A program made the translations under genes and the position numbers. A DNA stretch of 44,124 bases from JAFIHK01 sp041441455 (GTDB lineage: Bacteria > Bacteroidota > Bacteroidia > Bacteroidales > UBA932), in assembly GCA_041441455.1 (NCBI GenBank), contig JASDTB010000099.1, positions 1-44,124 of the forward strand, written 5' to 3'. Below the pieces are notes generated by a model, which was not told where the DNA came from, did not search any database, and saw only the letters and a list, made by a program, of their open reading frames with translations. Below are positions 32,858 through 39,775 of this stretch, one piece after another; the first letter of the stretch is position 1, and every line of letters begins with the position of its first letter.

Positions 32858-33019
32858 GCAGAGGTCGAGGGGGCACCTAGATGTTTTTTTACGCGTTTTT
32901 TCCTTGATTTTTCGAGGCTTGCGGAACTCCTCCCGATGGTCGTCGGACAATCCTCAGCCTAATTCGAAAAATCTGACGTCAAACCGCTAAAAAACATACG
33001 GTGCCCCCTCGACCTCTGC
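32858..33019. repeat. 162-bp element with perfect 20-bp inverted ends
   Basis: GCAGAGGTCGAGGGGGCACC at 32858-32877 is the exact reverse complement of 33000-33019. Further in, ATGTTTTTT and GATTTTTCGA also recur inverted, so the element folds into one long imperfect hairpin. It is GC-richer than its surroundings and has no coding capacity. It could be a MITE-like element or a large structured terminator 26 bp after clpB. Confidence 0.75.
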
Positions 33020-33291
33020 TTTGGTTGAATTCGCGAAGGGAAGAAGTAAAAGAGGATGACTAAAAAGAGTGAAATGAACCACAAAAGTTAGACAACAACA
33101 TTTGGGGCCCATATCTAACAAATTATGGCTCTCTTATATTTATTCAAATTGATTTACAAAATCCCCATTTAAAGCAAAAATAAGCTCATGTTACTCCTAT
33201 ATTTATGCAAATTGAGTACAGCCATAAAATAACGTTACGAATACTAATCTATATAGGTTATAAGACAGTAGTCAATGATTATAAAAAAGAG

Positions 33292-33490
33292 TATTGTGAA
33301 TAAGAATTATAGGACAAAAGTCATGCGTATTTAAATTGTATTATGAATAAGAACTGTGCAAAAAAATTGTGAATGAGAATTATGCATAAGAATTGTTTAT
33401 GAGAATTGTGAATAAGAATTATAGATGAGTATTGTTTATAAGTTCTTTGCATAAGAACTGTGTATAAGAATTATGAATAAGAATTATAAG
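33292..33490. repeat. 13-bp minisatellite, about 14-15 units
   Basis: Units fitting AATTRTGNATRAG follow each other in exact 13-bp register, cleanest from 33339 to 33481 (11 units), with a degenerate lead-in from 33292 and a partial unit to 33490. The unit length is not a multiple of three and no coding frame runs through it. Confidence 0.75.
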
Positions 33491-33598
33491 ATAATTGGGA
33501 CTGTGCATTGAAAAAGAACTAAGAATTTATTTAAAGGGGTAATATGAAACAGAAAAGACTATAATGTTTTAGTGCTTGATATTGTGAGTGTTATACAA

Positions 33599-33761
33599 TT
33601 TCCTGCAGATCCCCCCGATCTGCCAGAATAAAGTATAACTATTTAATAATGTGTATTATATCACTTTTTAATCTCATATATTGGAATCTTTAAAAAAGCT
33701 AATATCTTATAATACTGATACATAGAAATTATTCTGGCAGATTGGGGGAATCTGCAGGAAA
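33599..33761. repeat. 163-bp palindrome-bounded element, copy 1
   Basis: The left arm (33599-33631) and right arm (33729-33761) are inverted copies over 33 bp with about two mismatches. Each arm is itself a small hairpin, GCAGAT-CCCCCC-GATCTGC on the left. The interior is AT-rich and contains TAAAAAAGCTAA. A diverged second copy lies at about 34088-34250. Confidence 0.7.
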
Positions 33762-33889
33762 TCGCAAAACGCTCTGTATATGTGATACTTAGCCTTTAAT
33801 TGAAAACTTTGCTTCAAACTTTGATTAAACTTCAAACTAAGATACCTCGAATACAAATTCATGTGATGTTCCGGACTGGGCGAAGCGTA

Positions 33890-33960
33890 GCTGAGCTCAT
33901 AACTTGCGAAGCACCATTTTCGCGAACCACGGCTGAGCTTATAACTTGCGAAGCACAATT
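33890..33960. repeat. 29-bp direct repeat, period 42
   Basis: GCTGAGCTYATAACTTGCGA followed by AGCACMATT occurs at 33890-33918 and again at 33932-33960 with two or three mismatches. A third, partial match (CGAAGCGTAGCTGAG) lies at 33881. Confidence 0.6.
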
Positions 33961-34087
33961 ATAATCAAGAAGTTATGCCTGAATTAAACCCAATAAAATA
34001 TATGTATCTTCTGAATAGGTAATTATAATTTATGTCTACAATATCACAAGAGCTATATTGTTGATTATCCGAATGTTTTGAAAACAC

Positions 34088-34250
34088 ATGCAGACCAGGG
34101 GGTGTCTGCCAGACTAATTTAGAACGTATTGATTATCAAGTGCTATTTTTTTAAGATCGAAATTTGTAAGTTAGTGTAAAAAAGCTAAATGACTGAATGT
34201 GTGACAGTTTTGAAAAAGTCTGGCAGACTACCCATAGTCTGACGGGAAGT
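34088..34250. repeat. 163-bp palindrome-bounded element, copy 2
   Basis: Left hairpin GCAGAC-CAGGGGGT-GTCTGC (34090 onward) and right hairpin CAGACTA-CCCA-TAGTCTG (about 34224-34241). The right end aligns with copy 1: TCTGGCAGA, then after the loop TCTG.. and GCAAAACG. The interior shares TAAAAAAGCTAA. Same total length as copy 1, about 490 bp away. Confidence 0.6.
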
Positions 34251-34306
34251 GCAAAACGACTTGATATTCTTTTAGTTAGCAGTGAGGCTGAGAGGTCAAG
34301 GAGGTG

Positions 34307-34392
34307 AGAAAAACAGGAAAACAGGAAAACAGGAAAACAGGAAAACAGAAATATAGGAAAACAGAAATATAGGAATATAGGAATATAGGAAG
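34307..34392. repeat. 8-bp tandem microsatellite, about 10 units
   Basis: Units of AGGAAAAC, changing to AGAAATAT and AGGAATAT, run in exact 8-bp register from 34315 to 34386 with a degenerate unit on each side. Such tracts expand and contract by slippage. Confidence 0.75.
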
Positions 34393-34411
34393 GAAGATTG
34401 GTGATAATGAT

Positions 34412-34442
34412 AAAGGGCAACTAAAATTTTTAGTCACCCTTT
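34412..34442 (-). terminator. Long hairpin downstream of peroxiredoxin gene
   Basis: AAAGGGCAACTAAAA (34412-34426) pairs with TTTTAGTCACCCTTT (34428-34442), 13 of 15 positions matching. It lies 90 bp after the stop of the minus-strand peroxiredoxin gene and is the best terminator candidate there. Confidence 0.5.
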
Positions 34443-34531
34443 CGTTTGATAAATAATTGAATACTTAATTTGTTTGATAAATATTTGAATACCGAACCCT
34501 TAGATAATTTTTAATTAATGAGCATTAGTCA

Positions 34532-35164
34532 TTAGTTTTTGCTGAGATACTCTGCGACTCCTTCGTCAGTAGCTTTCATAGCCTCTTTTCCTTTGCTCCA
34601 GTTGGCAGGACAAACTTCTCCAAATTCCTCAAAGTGCTGCAGTGCGTCAACTGTACGAATCGCTTCATCTACACTTCTTCCTAATGGCAAGTCATTGATT
34701 ACGCAGTGACGAACAACTCCTGCTTTGTCAATCAAAAATAGACCTCTGTACGCTACGGGTGCTCCCTCGAAAGAGATGTTTCCATACTCATCTTCAACAT
34801 ACTCTCCAGCTAATACTCCGAAACTTTCGGATATTGATTTAGAAAGGTCTGCAACAAGTGGATATTTAACCCCTTGTATTCCTCCTGCTTTTTTACTTAG
34901 ATTCAACCAAGCGTGATGCGAAAACTCTGAATCAACCGAGCATCCTACTACTTGTACATCTCTTTTCTCAAATTCGGCAAGCTTCTCTTGGAAAGCATGA
35001 AGTTCTGTAGGGCAGACAAATGTAAAGTCTAGCGGATAGAAAAAGAAGACAACATATTTTTTTCCTAGATATTGTTCCAGTGAAAAGTCATCTACAATTT
35101 GATTTCCGTTGATTACTGCTTTAGCTTTGAATTTTGGAGCCTCTTTTCCGATTAATGATCTCAT
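34532..35164 (-). CDS. Typical 2-Cys peroxiredoxin (AhpC/TSA family)
   Basis: Reduces H2O2 and organic peroxides. Peroxidatic Cys51 in FYPLDFTFVCPTELHAFQ, resolving Cys185 in GEVCPANWSKG. 210 residues, longer than E. coli AhpC (187); GGIQG and the C-terminal AEYLSKN tail recall the GGLG/YF motifs of sensitive, eukaryote-like peroxiredoxins, so over-oxidation at high peroxide is possible (inference). No AhpF is adjacent. TATTTTTG lies 28 bp upstream of the ATG. With cydAB and OsmC it gives this stretch an oxygen-defence flavour. Confidence 0.94.
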   Translation of the reverse strand: MRSLIGKEAPKFKAKAVINGNQIVDDFSLEQYLGKKYVVFFFYPLDFTFVCPTELHAFQEKLAEFEKRDVQVVGCSVDSEFSHHAWLNLSKKAGGIQGVKYPLVADLSKSISESFGVLAGEYVEDEYGNISFEGAPVAYRGLFLIDKAGVVRHCVINDLPLGRSVDEAIRTVDALQHFEEFGEVCPANWSKGKEAMKATDEGVAEYLSKN

Positions 35165-35192
35165 GATTATTGTTTGTTTTTAATTTCTGGTA

Positions 35193-35200
35193 CAAAAATA
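35193..35200 (-). promoter_or_regulatory. -7 promoter box TATTTTTG before peroxiredoxin gene
   Basis: Perfect TAnnTTTG on the minus strand, 28 bp before ATG 35164. The -33 position has only TTTT. Confidence 0.5.
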
Positions 35201-35268
35201 ATCACGATACTCTCTGAAAACTAATGATTTCCGATTGAATTGCTCAATGGGTAGATAGAGAAAATTTA

Positions 35269-36906
35269 TTAAGCCTTACGTTCAATCTCTTTAAGATTTT
35301 CCATTCGCTTCTTCTCAAGAAAACCTTGGATAGTCTCGAAATGTTCTGTAACCTTTCCTCCTCCAAATTCATAAACTTTAGTAACAAGTCCATCCAAAAA
35401 GTCGCGGTCGTGCGATACTACAATAAGGGTTCCGTCGTAATCTAACAGAGCTTGTTTAAGAATGTCTTTTGTTTTAAGGTCGAGGTGATTTGTTGGCTCG
35501 TCGAGTATAAGGAGATTGACTGGTTCCAAAAGAAGCTTAATCATAGCAAGGCGTGTCCGCTCTCCACCTGATAAAACTTTTACCTTTTTGTCTGAATCGT
35601 CTCGTCCAAACATGAATGCTCCAAGCAGATCTCTGATCTTCGTTCTGATTTCGCCTACTGCAACGTTATCAATTGTTTGGTATACTGTAAGATCTTCATC
35701 TAGAAGTGATGCTTGGTTTTGAGCAAAATATCCAGTAAGAACATTGTGCCCGATTGAGAGTTTTCCATCGAAGGTAATCTCTTTCATAATGCTCTTAACC
35801 ATAGTCGATTTTCCCTCGCCGTTTCTTCCAACGAATGCAACTTTATCTCCTCTTTCAATTGTAAAGGAGGCATTGCTGAAAATCTGCTTTTCGTCGTATT
35901 TTTTACCGACACCGTCTGCAATTACTGGGTAGTTTCCAGAACGTGGCGATGGGGGGAATTTTAGTTTTAATGCAGATGTATCTATTTCATCAACCTCAAC
36001 TAATTCGAGCTTTTCGAGCATCTTCACCCTCGATTGAACTTGAAGTGTTTTTGAATATGTGCCTTTAAATCTTTCTATAAAGTCTTTAGTCTCTGCAATC
36101 ATTTTTTGCTGCTCATCATAAGCCTTTTGTTGCTGTACCCGTCTCTCCTTACGAAGTTCAAGATAATGAGAGTAGTTTACTTTATAGTCGTAGATTCTTC
36201 CCATTGTTAACTCAATTGTGCGGTTTGTAACTCGATCCACAAATGATTTGTCGTGAGAGATTAATACAACCGCTTTCGCCTGAGTCTTCAAAAAGTCTTC
36301 TAGCCAAATAATTGACTCAATGTCTAGGTGATTGGTTGGCTCATCGAGAAGAATTACATCAGGTTTTTTTAGCAGAATCTTCGCTAATTCAATACGCATT
36401 CTCCATCCACCACTGAACTCAGAAGTCTGTCTATGGAAATCTTCTCTTTTAAATCCAAGACCAAGCAGAATCTTCTCTACATCTTCTGCGTAGTTTGTTG
36501 AGTCAATAGCATAAAATTTTTCACTTATAGAAGTTAGCTCCTCTATGATCTTATAGTATTCATCGGAGTCGTAGTCGGTTCTTGTTTCTAACTCTTTGTT
36601 GAGCTCAGCAATCCTTGCCTCTGTTTGGTGAATGTGGGAAAAGGCTGTAGCTGTCTCCTCGAAAACAGTTTTTCCATCTTCGGTCATAAGGTGCTGAGGC
36701 AGATAGGCTATTACGCTTCCTTCGGGCGATGAGATTACCCCTCTGGTTGCACTTTTTGCACCTGCCAAGATTTTCAGAAGCGTTGATTTTCCCGCTCCGT
36801 TTTTACCCATGAGGGCTATTTTGTCGGTGTCGTTAATTACAAATGAGATGTTGTCGAAAAGCTTGGTCCCGCTGAATTCAACACAAAGTCCGTCTATTGA
36901 GATCAT
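35269..36906 (-). CDS. ABC-F family ATPase
   Basis: 545 residues with two ABC ATPase domains and no membrane part, so it is an ABC-F protein that acts on ribosomes rather than a transporter. First domain: Walker A GKNGAGKS (34-41), signature SGGWRMR, Walker B with LLDEPTNHLD. Linker about 240-310 (RKERRVQQQKAYDEQQKMIA region) is the P-site tRNA-interaction motif area. Second domain: GRNGEGKS, LSGGERTRL, LILDEPTNHLD. It is closest in layout to the Uup/YdiF-like housekeeping groups; nothing points to antibiotic resistance specifically. A near-consensus TATTTTCG box lies upstream on the minus strand (about 36925-36932). Confidence 0.93.
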   Translation of the reverse strand: MISIDGLCVEFSGTKLFDNISFVINDTDKIALMGKNGAGKSTLLKILAGAKSATRGVISSPEGSVIAYLPQHLMTEDGKTVFEETATAFSHIHQTEARIAELNKELETRTDYDSDEYYKIIEELTSISEKFYAIDSTNYAEDVEKILLGLGFKREDFHRQTSEFSGGWRMRIELAKILLKKPDVILLDEPTNHLDIESIIWLEDFLKTQAKAVVLISHDKSFVDRVTNRTIELTMGRIYDYKVNYSHYLELRKERRVQQQKAYDEQQKMIAETKDFIERFKGTYSKTLQVQSRVKMLEKLELVEVDEIDTSALKLKFPPSPRSGNYPVIADGVGKKYDEKQIFSNASFTIERGDKVAFVGRNGEGKSTMVKSIMKEITFDGKLSIGHNVLTGYFAQNQASLLDEDLTVYQTIDNVAVGEIRTKIRDLLGAFMFGRDDSDKKVKVLSGGERTRLAMIKLLLEPVNLLILDEPTNHLDLKTKDILKQALLDYDGTLIVVSHDRDFLDGLVTKVYEFGGGKVTEHFETIQGFLEKKRMENLKEIERKA

Positions 36907-36951
36907 TTAAAAAAATTTGAGCCGCGAAAATAGGTAAAACAATTGGTAATA

Positions 36952-36986
36952 AAAACAGCCGCTGCTTTAATTAGCAACGACTGTTT
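36952..36986 (-). terminator. Intrinsic terminator after OsmC gene
   Basis: AAACAG-C-CG-C-TGCT (36953-36966) pairs with AGCA-A-CG-A-CTGTTT (36973-36986): 12 pairs with two mismatches and a TTAATT loop. On the minus strand TTTTTATTACC follows. It lies 22 bp after the OsmC stop. Confidence 0.65.
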
Positions 36987-37007
36987 CATGGTCAGGATGT
37001 TATACTA

Positions 37008-37442
37008 TTACTTCAACTCAATTTTAACAGGTGTTGGATTTTGAATGTTGTCGCTCACTGGGCAGCGAGACTCTATAGCCTCTACCCATGTTTTAAGAGT
37101 TTCAGCATCAGCGTCGGCGTCAGGCTTTATTTTTACAACAATTTGCTTGTATCCTGCACGATCATCCATACTCATACCAAATAGACGAGCAGGATTAATG
37201 TCTCCGCTAAGTTCGATCTCTACTCCTCTTAGGGTAAAGTTCATCTCTTTTGCAATCAGATGTGCCATTACGTTTAAGCAACCTGCAAATGCAGCAAGCA
37301 CGTATTCAACTGGATTGGCTGCAGCATCTGTTCCTCCCAAGTCATGAGGCTCATCTACAATGATTTCGAAATTTCTAGCTTTTACAACTGTTTTTGTCGG
37401 ATTTTCGCTATGAGCTTTAACTCTGAATCTTATGTCTCCCAT
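37008..37442 (-). CDS. OsmC family thiol peroxidase-like protein
   Basis: 144 residues from ATG 37442 (MGDIRFRVKAHSENPTKTVV). OsmC/Ohr fold, a dimer that detoxifies organic hydroperoxides with two Cys. Both are present: Cys55 in LAAFAGCLNVMAHLIA and Cys127 in ESRCPVSDNI. The general YhfA/OsmC group fits better than Ohr. A longer frame from TTG 37469 is rejected because that TTG lies within the TAACTTTG promoter box. A terminator follows the gene, so it is probably transcribed alone. Confidence 0.92.
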   Translation of the reverse strand: MGDIRFRVKAHSENPTKTVVKARNFEIIVDEPHDLGGTDAAANPVEYVLAAFAGCLNVMAHLIAKEMNFTLRGVEIELSGDINPARLFGMSMDDRAGYKQIVVKIKPDADADAETLKTWVEAIESRCPVSDNIQNPTPVKIELK

Positions 37443-37466
37443 TTTATTAGGTTTTATTGTTTGATA

Positions 37467-37474
37467 CAAAGTTA
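37467..37474 (-). promoter_or_regulatory. -7 promoter box TAACTTTG before OsmC gene
   Basis: Perfect TAnnTTTG on the minus strand, 24 bp before ATG 37442. It overlaps the TTG that would otherwise open a longer frame. Confidence 0.55.
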
Positions 37475-37554
37475 TGCTCTTTCAACTTCTGAATTGTTGA
37501 ATTGACTATTGAATACTAATCTTGCTCTAATGGTGTTTTTAACCTAAAAAAATG

Positions 37555-37562
37555 TAATATTG
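37555..37562 (+). promoter_or_regulatory. Near-consensus -7 box TAATATTG before Crp/Fnr gene
   Basis: One mismatch to TAnnTTTG, 17 bp before ATG 37580. The leader is AT-rich. A likely but unproven promoter for the three-gene cassette. Confidence 0.4.
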
Positions 37563-37579
37563 CATAAAAGATAATTTTC

Positions 37580-38266
37580 ATGCAATTCAATCATATACCT
37601 CGTGAGCCATTCGGAATAAAAGATTGCGAATGGTTTGGACTTTTGACAGAATCTCAACAGAGACATCTTTTATCTGAAAGTAGTACAATTGAATATTGTG
37701 CAGGAGAGAAGATTGTAAAACAGGGTTTTTCTGCTTCTCATTTATTGTTCCTCGAGAGAGGGTTTGTTAAATTAAATGTAGAAAATAGAGGAAGGGTGAC
37801 AACTTTTAAGTTTGTCAAAGAGGGTAACTTTATTGGGTTGATGTGCTCTTTTGTAAATAAAACATTAGATTTTTCGGCAGTGGCAGTCTCAGACTGTTCT
37901 GTTATTATGATTAATAGGTCTATTTTTGAGACACTTATAAGAGATAATGGAGAGTTCGCTGTGTACACTGTGAAGATGATGTCTGAACTAACTAACGGAG
38001 TCGTTCATAACTTAATTAACCTCAGTCATAAAAATGTTAATGGAGCAGTTGCAACTCTTCTTTGTGATATGTCGGAACTTTTTGGAGACTCTTCGTTCTC
38101 TTTACCATTTACAAGATCGGAGATGGCAGACGCTCTTGGATACTCGAAAGAGAGTATAATTAATACCCTGTCTGATTTTCAGAGAGATGGCGTTATTACC
38201 GTCTCAGCAAAAAGGGTAACGATAGAGAATCTTGGTGCTTTAGAGAAGATTGCAAAAAATGGATGA
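37580..38266 (+). CDS. Crp/Fnr family transcription regulator
   Basis: 228 residues. N-terminal cyclic-nucleotide-binding-type beta-roll (about 20-130; EYCAGEKIVKQGFSASHLLF, GNFIGLMCSF), dimer helix, and a C-terminal winged helix with the HTH at about 176-200 (TRSEMADALGYSKESIINTL). There is no N-terminal Cys cluster like that of E. coli FNR, so the ligand is unknown. The next gene starts inside its last codons (8-bp overlap) and the methyltransferase follows, so it probably controls this cassette. Confidence 0.92.
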   Translation: MQFNHIPREPFGIKDCEWFGLLTESQQRHLLSESSTIEYCAGEKIVKQGFSASHLLFLERGFVKLNVENRGRVTTFKFVKEGNFIGLMCSFVNKTLDFSAVAVSDCSVIMINRSIFETLIRDNGEFAVYTVKMMSELTNGVVHNLINLSHKNVNGAVATLLCDMSELFGDSSFSLPFTRSEMADALGYSKESIINTLSDFQRDGVITVSAKRVTIENLGALEKIAKNG

Positions 38267-38756
38267 GTTTGTAGGAATTCAAGAGTTGAAAGAGTGTCAA
38301 AGAAGGCAACTGTTGCTTTTTGAACAGTGGCGCTCCGAGGGGGCTTGGGATAAGTTTCACAAGAATCATTATGATTGGTGGACATTTCCGATTAACATCC
38401 GTAGCAGGTTTGGTGCTAAGTATATGATAGACGAGGAGAGTGTTGAAATTCTTAAAGGAGATGAGCTGTTTATTCAAAATCTTAAACGATGTGCTTTTTT
38501 ACTACTGGAGTCGTGGGGATGGAATCTTTATGAGTTAAAACTAATAGATAATCCTGATGAGAATCAATCTTGGCAAAATTGGTCTGTAAGGCTTTATAAA
38601 TGTGCGTTATCTTTAAAGATTTTTGGATGTGAAAGAGAGTTGAAGTCTGTTGTTGGATATGCCTGCTTTTTATTGTCTAATGGTCATAACTTAGTACATA
38701 ATAAATATAATTTCGAAGAATTTTTCTTAAATGAATATAGGAATGGAAAACTCTAA
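38259..38756 (+). CDS. Unknown Trp-rich protein in Crp-methyltransferase cassette
   Basis: 165 residues from ATG 38259, overlapping the regulator's stop by 8 bp; a TTG at 38250 is possible but less likely. I do not recognise a family. It is soluble and helical, rich in Trp, Tyr, Cys and Leu, with DKFHKNHYDWWTFPINIRSR (about 32-51) as its most distinctive block, then LLLESWGWNLYELKL and NWSVRLYKCALSL. Overlaps with both neighbours indicate tight co-translation with the Crp/Fnr regulator and the MtaA/UroD-type methyltransferase, so it is probably a dedicated partner of one of them. Confidence 0.75.
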   Translation: MDEFVGIQELKECQRRQLLLFEQWRSEGAWDKFHKNHYDWWTFPINIRSRFGAKYMIDEESVEILKGDELFIQNLKRCAFLLLESWGWNLYELKLIDNPDENQSWQNWSVRLYKCALSLKIFGCERELKSVVGYACFLLSNGHNLVHNKYNFEEFFLNEYRNGKL

Positions 38757-39714
38757 ATGTAGAAAAGCTTTTGCAATTATGTCTCACCCAGGAATGGAGT
38801 TACTTGGATATTCAATTGAAAAGACACTTACCGACTATAAGGCTCTATCTGAAGTTATAATTAAAAATGGGGAGGTCTATCCTGTAATGGCTATGTCGTC
38901 AGTTATGGATCTGTCTCTTGAAGCCGAAGCTTTTGGTTGTAAGATTGAGTTCAGGGAAAATGAGATGCCTTTTGTTTTAAATACTATATTATCAGATTAT
39001 AACAGTGTTGAAAATTTAAAGGTGCCAGATTTGCTTGCAGGTAGGATACCTGTTTTTATTGATGCAGCAAAGCGTGTAGTAGAAAAAGGCAAGGAGATAC
39101 CTTTCTTCGCTGGTGTTATTGGTCCGTTCTCTTTAGCAGGGAGGCTATATGGAATGTCAGAAATAATGATGGCTTGTTATATTGAGCCCGAAACAGTTGA
39201 ATTATTACTTGAGAAGTGTTATGCATTCCTTCATTCATATTGTAAAGAGTTAAAGAGTATTGGATGTGATGGCGTCTTGATTGCTGATCCTGCTGCTGGC
39301 CTTTTATCTAATGATGACTGCATGAAATTTTCCTCAGTTTATATTAAGAAGATTATTGATGATCTACAAGACGACAACTTTCTTGTAATACTTCATAATT
39401 GCGGTAATCGTGGTCATTGTACAGATGCTATGTTGTATACTGGTGCAAAGGCCTGTCATTTTGGAAATGCTGCTAATATGGTGGAGATTCTTAAATCTTG
39501 TCCAAAAGATATAGTTGTTATGGGAAACATTGATCCCGTTGGAGTACTTAAGCAGATGGAGAGCCAAGAGGTTAAAAAGTATGTATATGAGCTTCTAATT
39601 AAGACATCTGAATTCGATAATTTTGTTTTATCTACTGGATGTGATCTTCCACCAGGTGTTCCTCTTAAAAATATTGAAGCCTTTTTTGATGCTTTGAGTG
39701 ATTATAATCGATAA
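38731..39714 (+). CDS. MtaA/CmuA-type methyltransferase, uroporphyrinogen decarboxylase family
   Basis: 327 residues, UroD-like TIM barrel. The zinc site of methylcobamide:thiol methyltransferases (H-x-C...C) is present: His222 and Cys224 in ILHNCGNRGH and Cys304 in STGCDLPPGVP. True HemE lacks this pattern, so it is not haem synthesis. FAGVIGPFSLAGRLYG and GVLIADPAAG fit the MtaA/MtbA group. No corrinoid protein or B12-dependent partner is in view. It overlaps the preceding gene by 26 bp; a second start at ATG 38743 (MENSKC) would still overlap. Methyl donor and acceptor unknown. Confidence 0.87.
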   Translation: MNIGMENSKCRKAFAIMSHPGMELLGYSIEKTLTDYKALSEVIIKNGEVYPVMAMSSVMDLSLEAEAFGCKIEFRENEMPFVLNTILSDYNSVENLKVPDLLAGRIPVFIDAAKRVVEKGKEIPFFAGVIGPFSLAGRLYGMSEIMMACYIEPETVELLLEKCYAFLHSYCKELKSIGCDGVLIADPAAGLLSNDDCMKFSSVYIKKIIDDLQDDNFLVILHNCGNRGHCTDAMLYTGAKACHFGNAANMVEILKSCPKDIVVMGNIDPVGVLKQMESQEVKKYVYELLIKTSEFDNFVLSTGCDLPPGVPLKNIEAFFDALSDYNR

Positions 39715-39742
39715 ATAGGTAAACTCTTCTGATTCTTTTTTG

Positions 39743-39750
39743 TATATTTA
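39743..39750 (+). promoter_or_regulatory. Near-consensus -7 box TATATTTA before sensor kinase gene
   Basis: One mismatch to TAnnTTTG, 25 bp before ATG 39776. A 10-bp palindrome AGAAATTTCT follows at 39753-39762, where it could serve as an operator. Confidence 0.35.
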
Positions 39751-39775
39751 TAGAGAAATTTCTATAAAAATTTTT

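Larger units (their letters stand above)
32833..34531. other. 1.7-kb gene-free, repeat-rich region
   Basis: No frame here looks coding. Short frames at 33707-33958 and 34151-34420 (-) translate repeats and have no protein features. The region holds, in order: a 162-bp element with inverted ends, a diverged direct repeat (33125-33158 and 33188-33220), a 13-bp minisatellite, two roughly 163-bp palindrome-bounded elements, a 42-bp-period direct repeat, an 8-bp microsatellite, a terminator-like hairpin, and a 21-bp direct repeat with one mismatch (34444-34464 and 34472-34492). It may be a decayed insertion hot spot. Confidence 0.7.

Noticed and set aside
32858..33019. Insertion sequence
   Set aside because: Inverted ends are present but there is no transposase, and 162 bp is too short; kept as a MITE-like or structured repeat only.
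33292..33490. Possible CRISPR array
   Set aside because: The units are contiguous 13-mers with no unique spacers, and no cas genes are present.
33707..33958. Minus-strand frame with repeated CFASY
   Set aside because: It reads through the 42-bp direct repeat and one arm of the palindromic element; the repetition is in the DNA, not a protein signature.
34151..34420. Minus-strand frame with repeated FLFSCFP-type residues
   Set aside because: It is a translation of the 8-bp microsatellite and of flanking non-coding sequence; no plausible start context, no family features, odd composition.
34516..34534. TAATGA/TCATTA hairpin at the peroxiredoxin stop as terminator
   Set aside because: On the minus strand it is followed by A-rich, not T-rich, sequence; the longer hairpin at 34412-34442 is a better candidate.
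35269..36906. Antibiotic-resistance ABC-F protein
   Set aside because: General layout fits housekeeping ABC-F groups; nothing in sequence or context points to resistance.
38731..39714. Uroporphyrinogen decarboxylase (hemE)
   Set aside because: The zinc-binding HxC...C pattern and the neighbouring genes fit the MtaA/CmuA methyltransferase branch, not haem synthesis.
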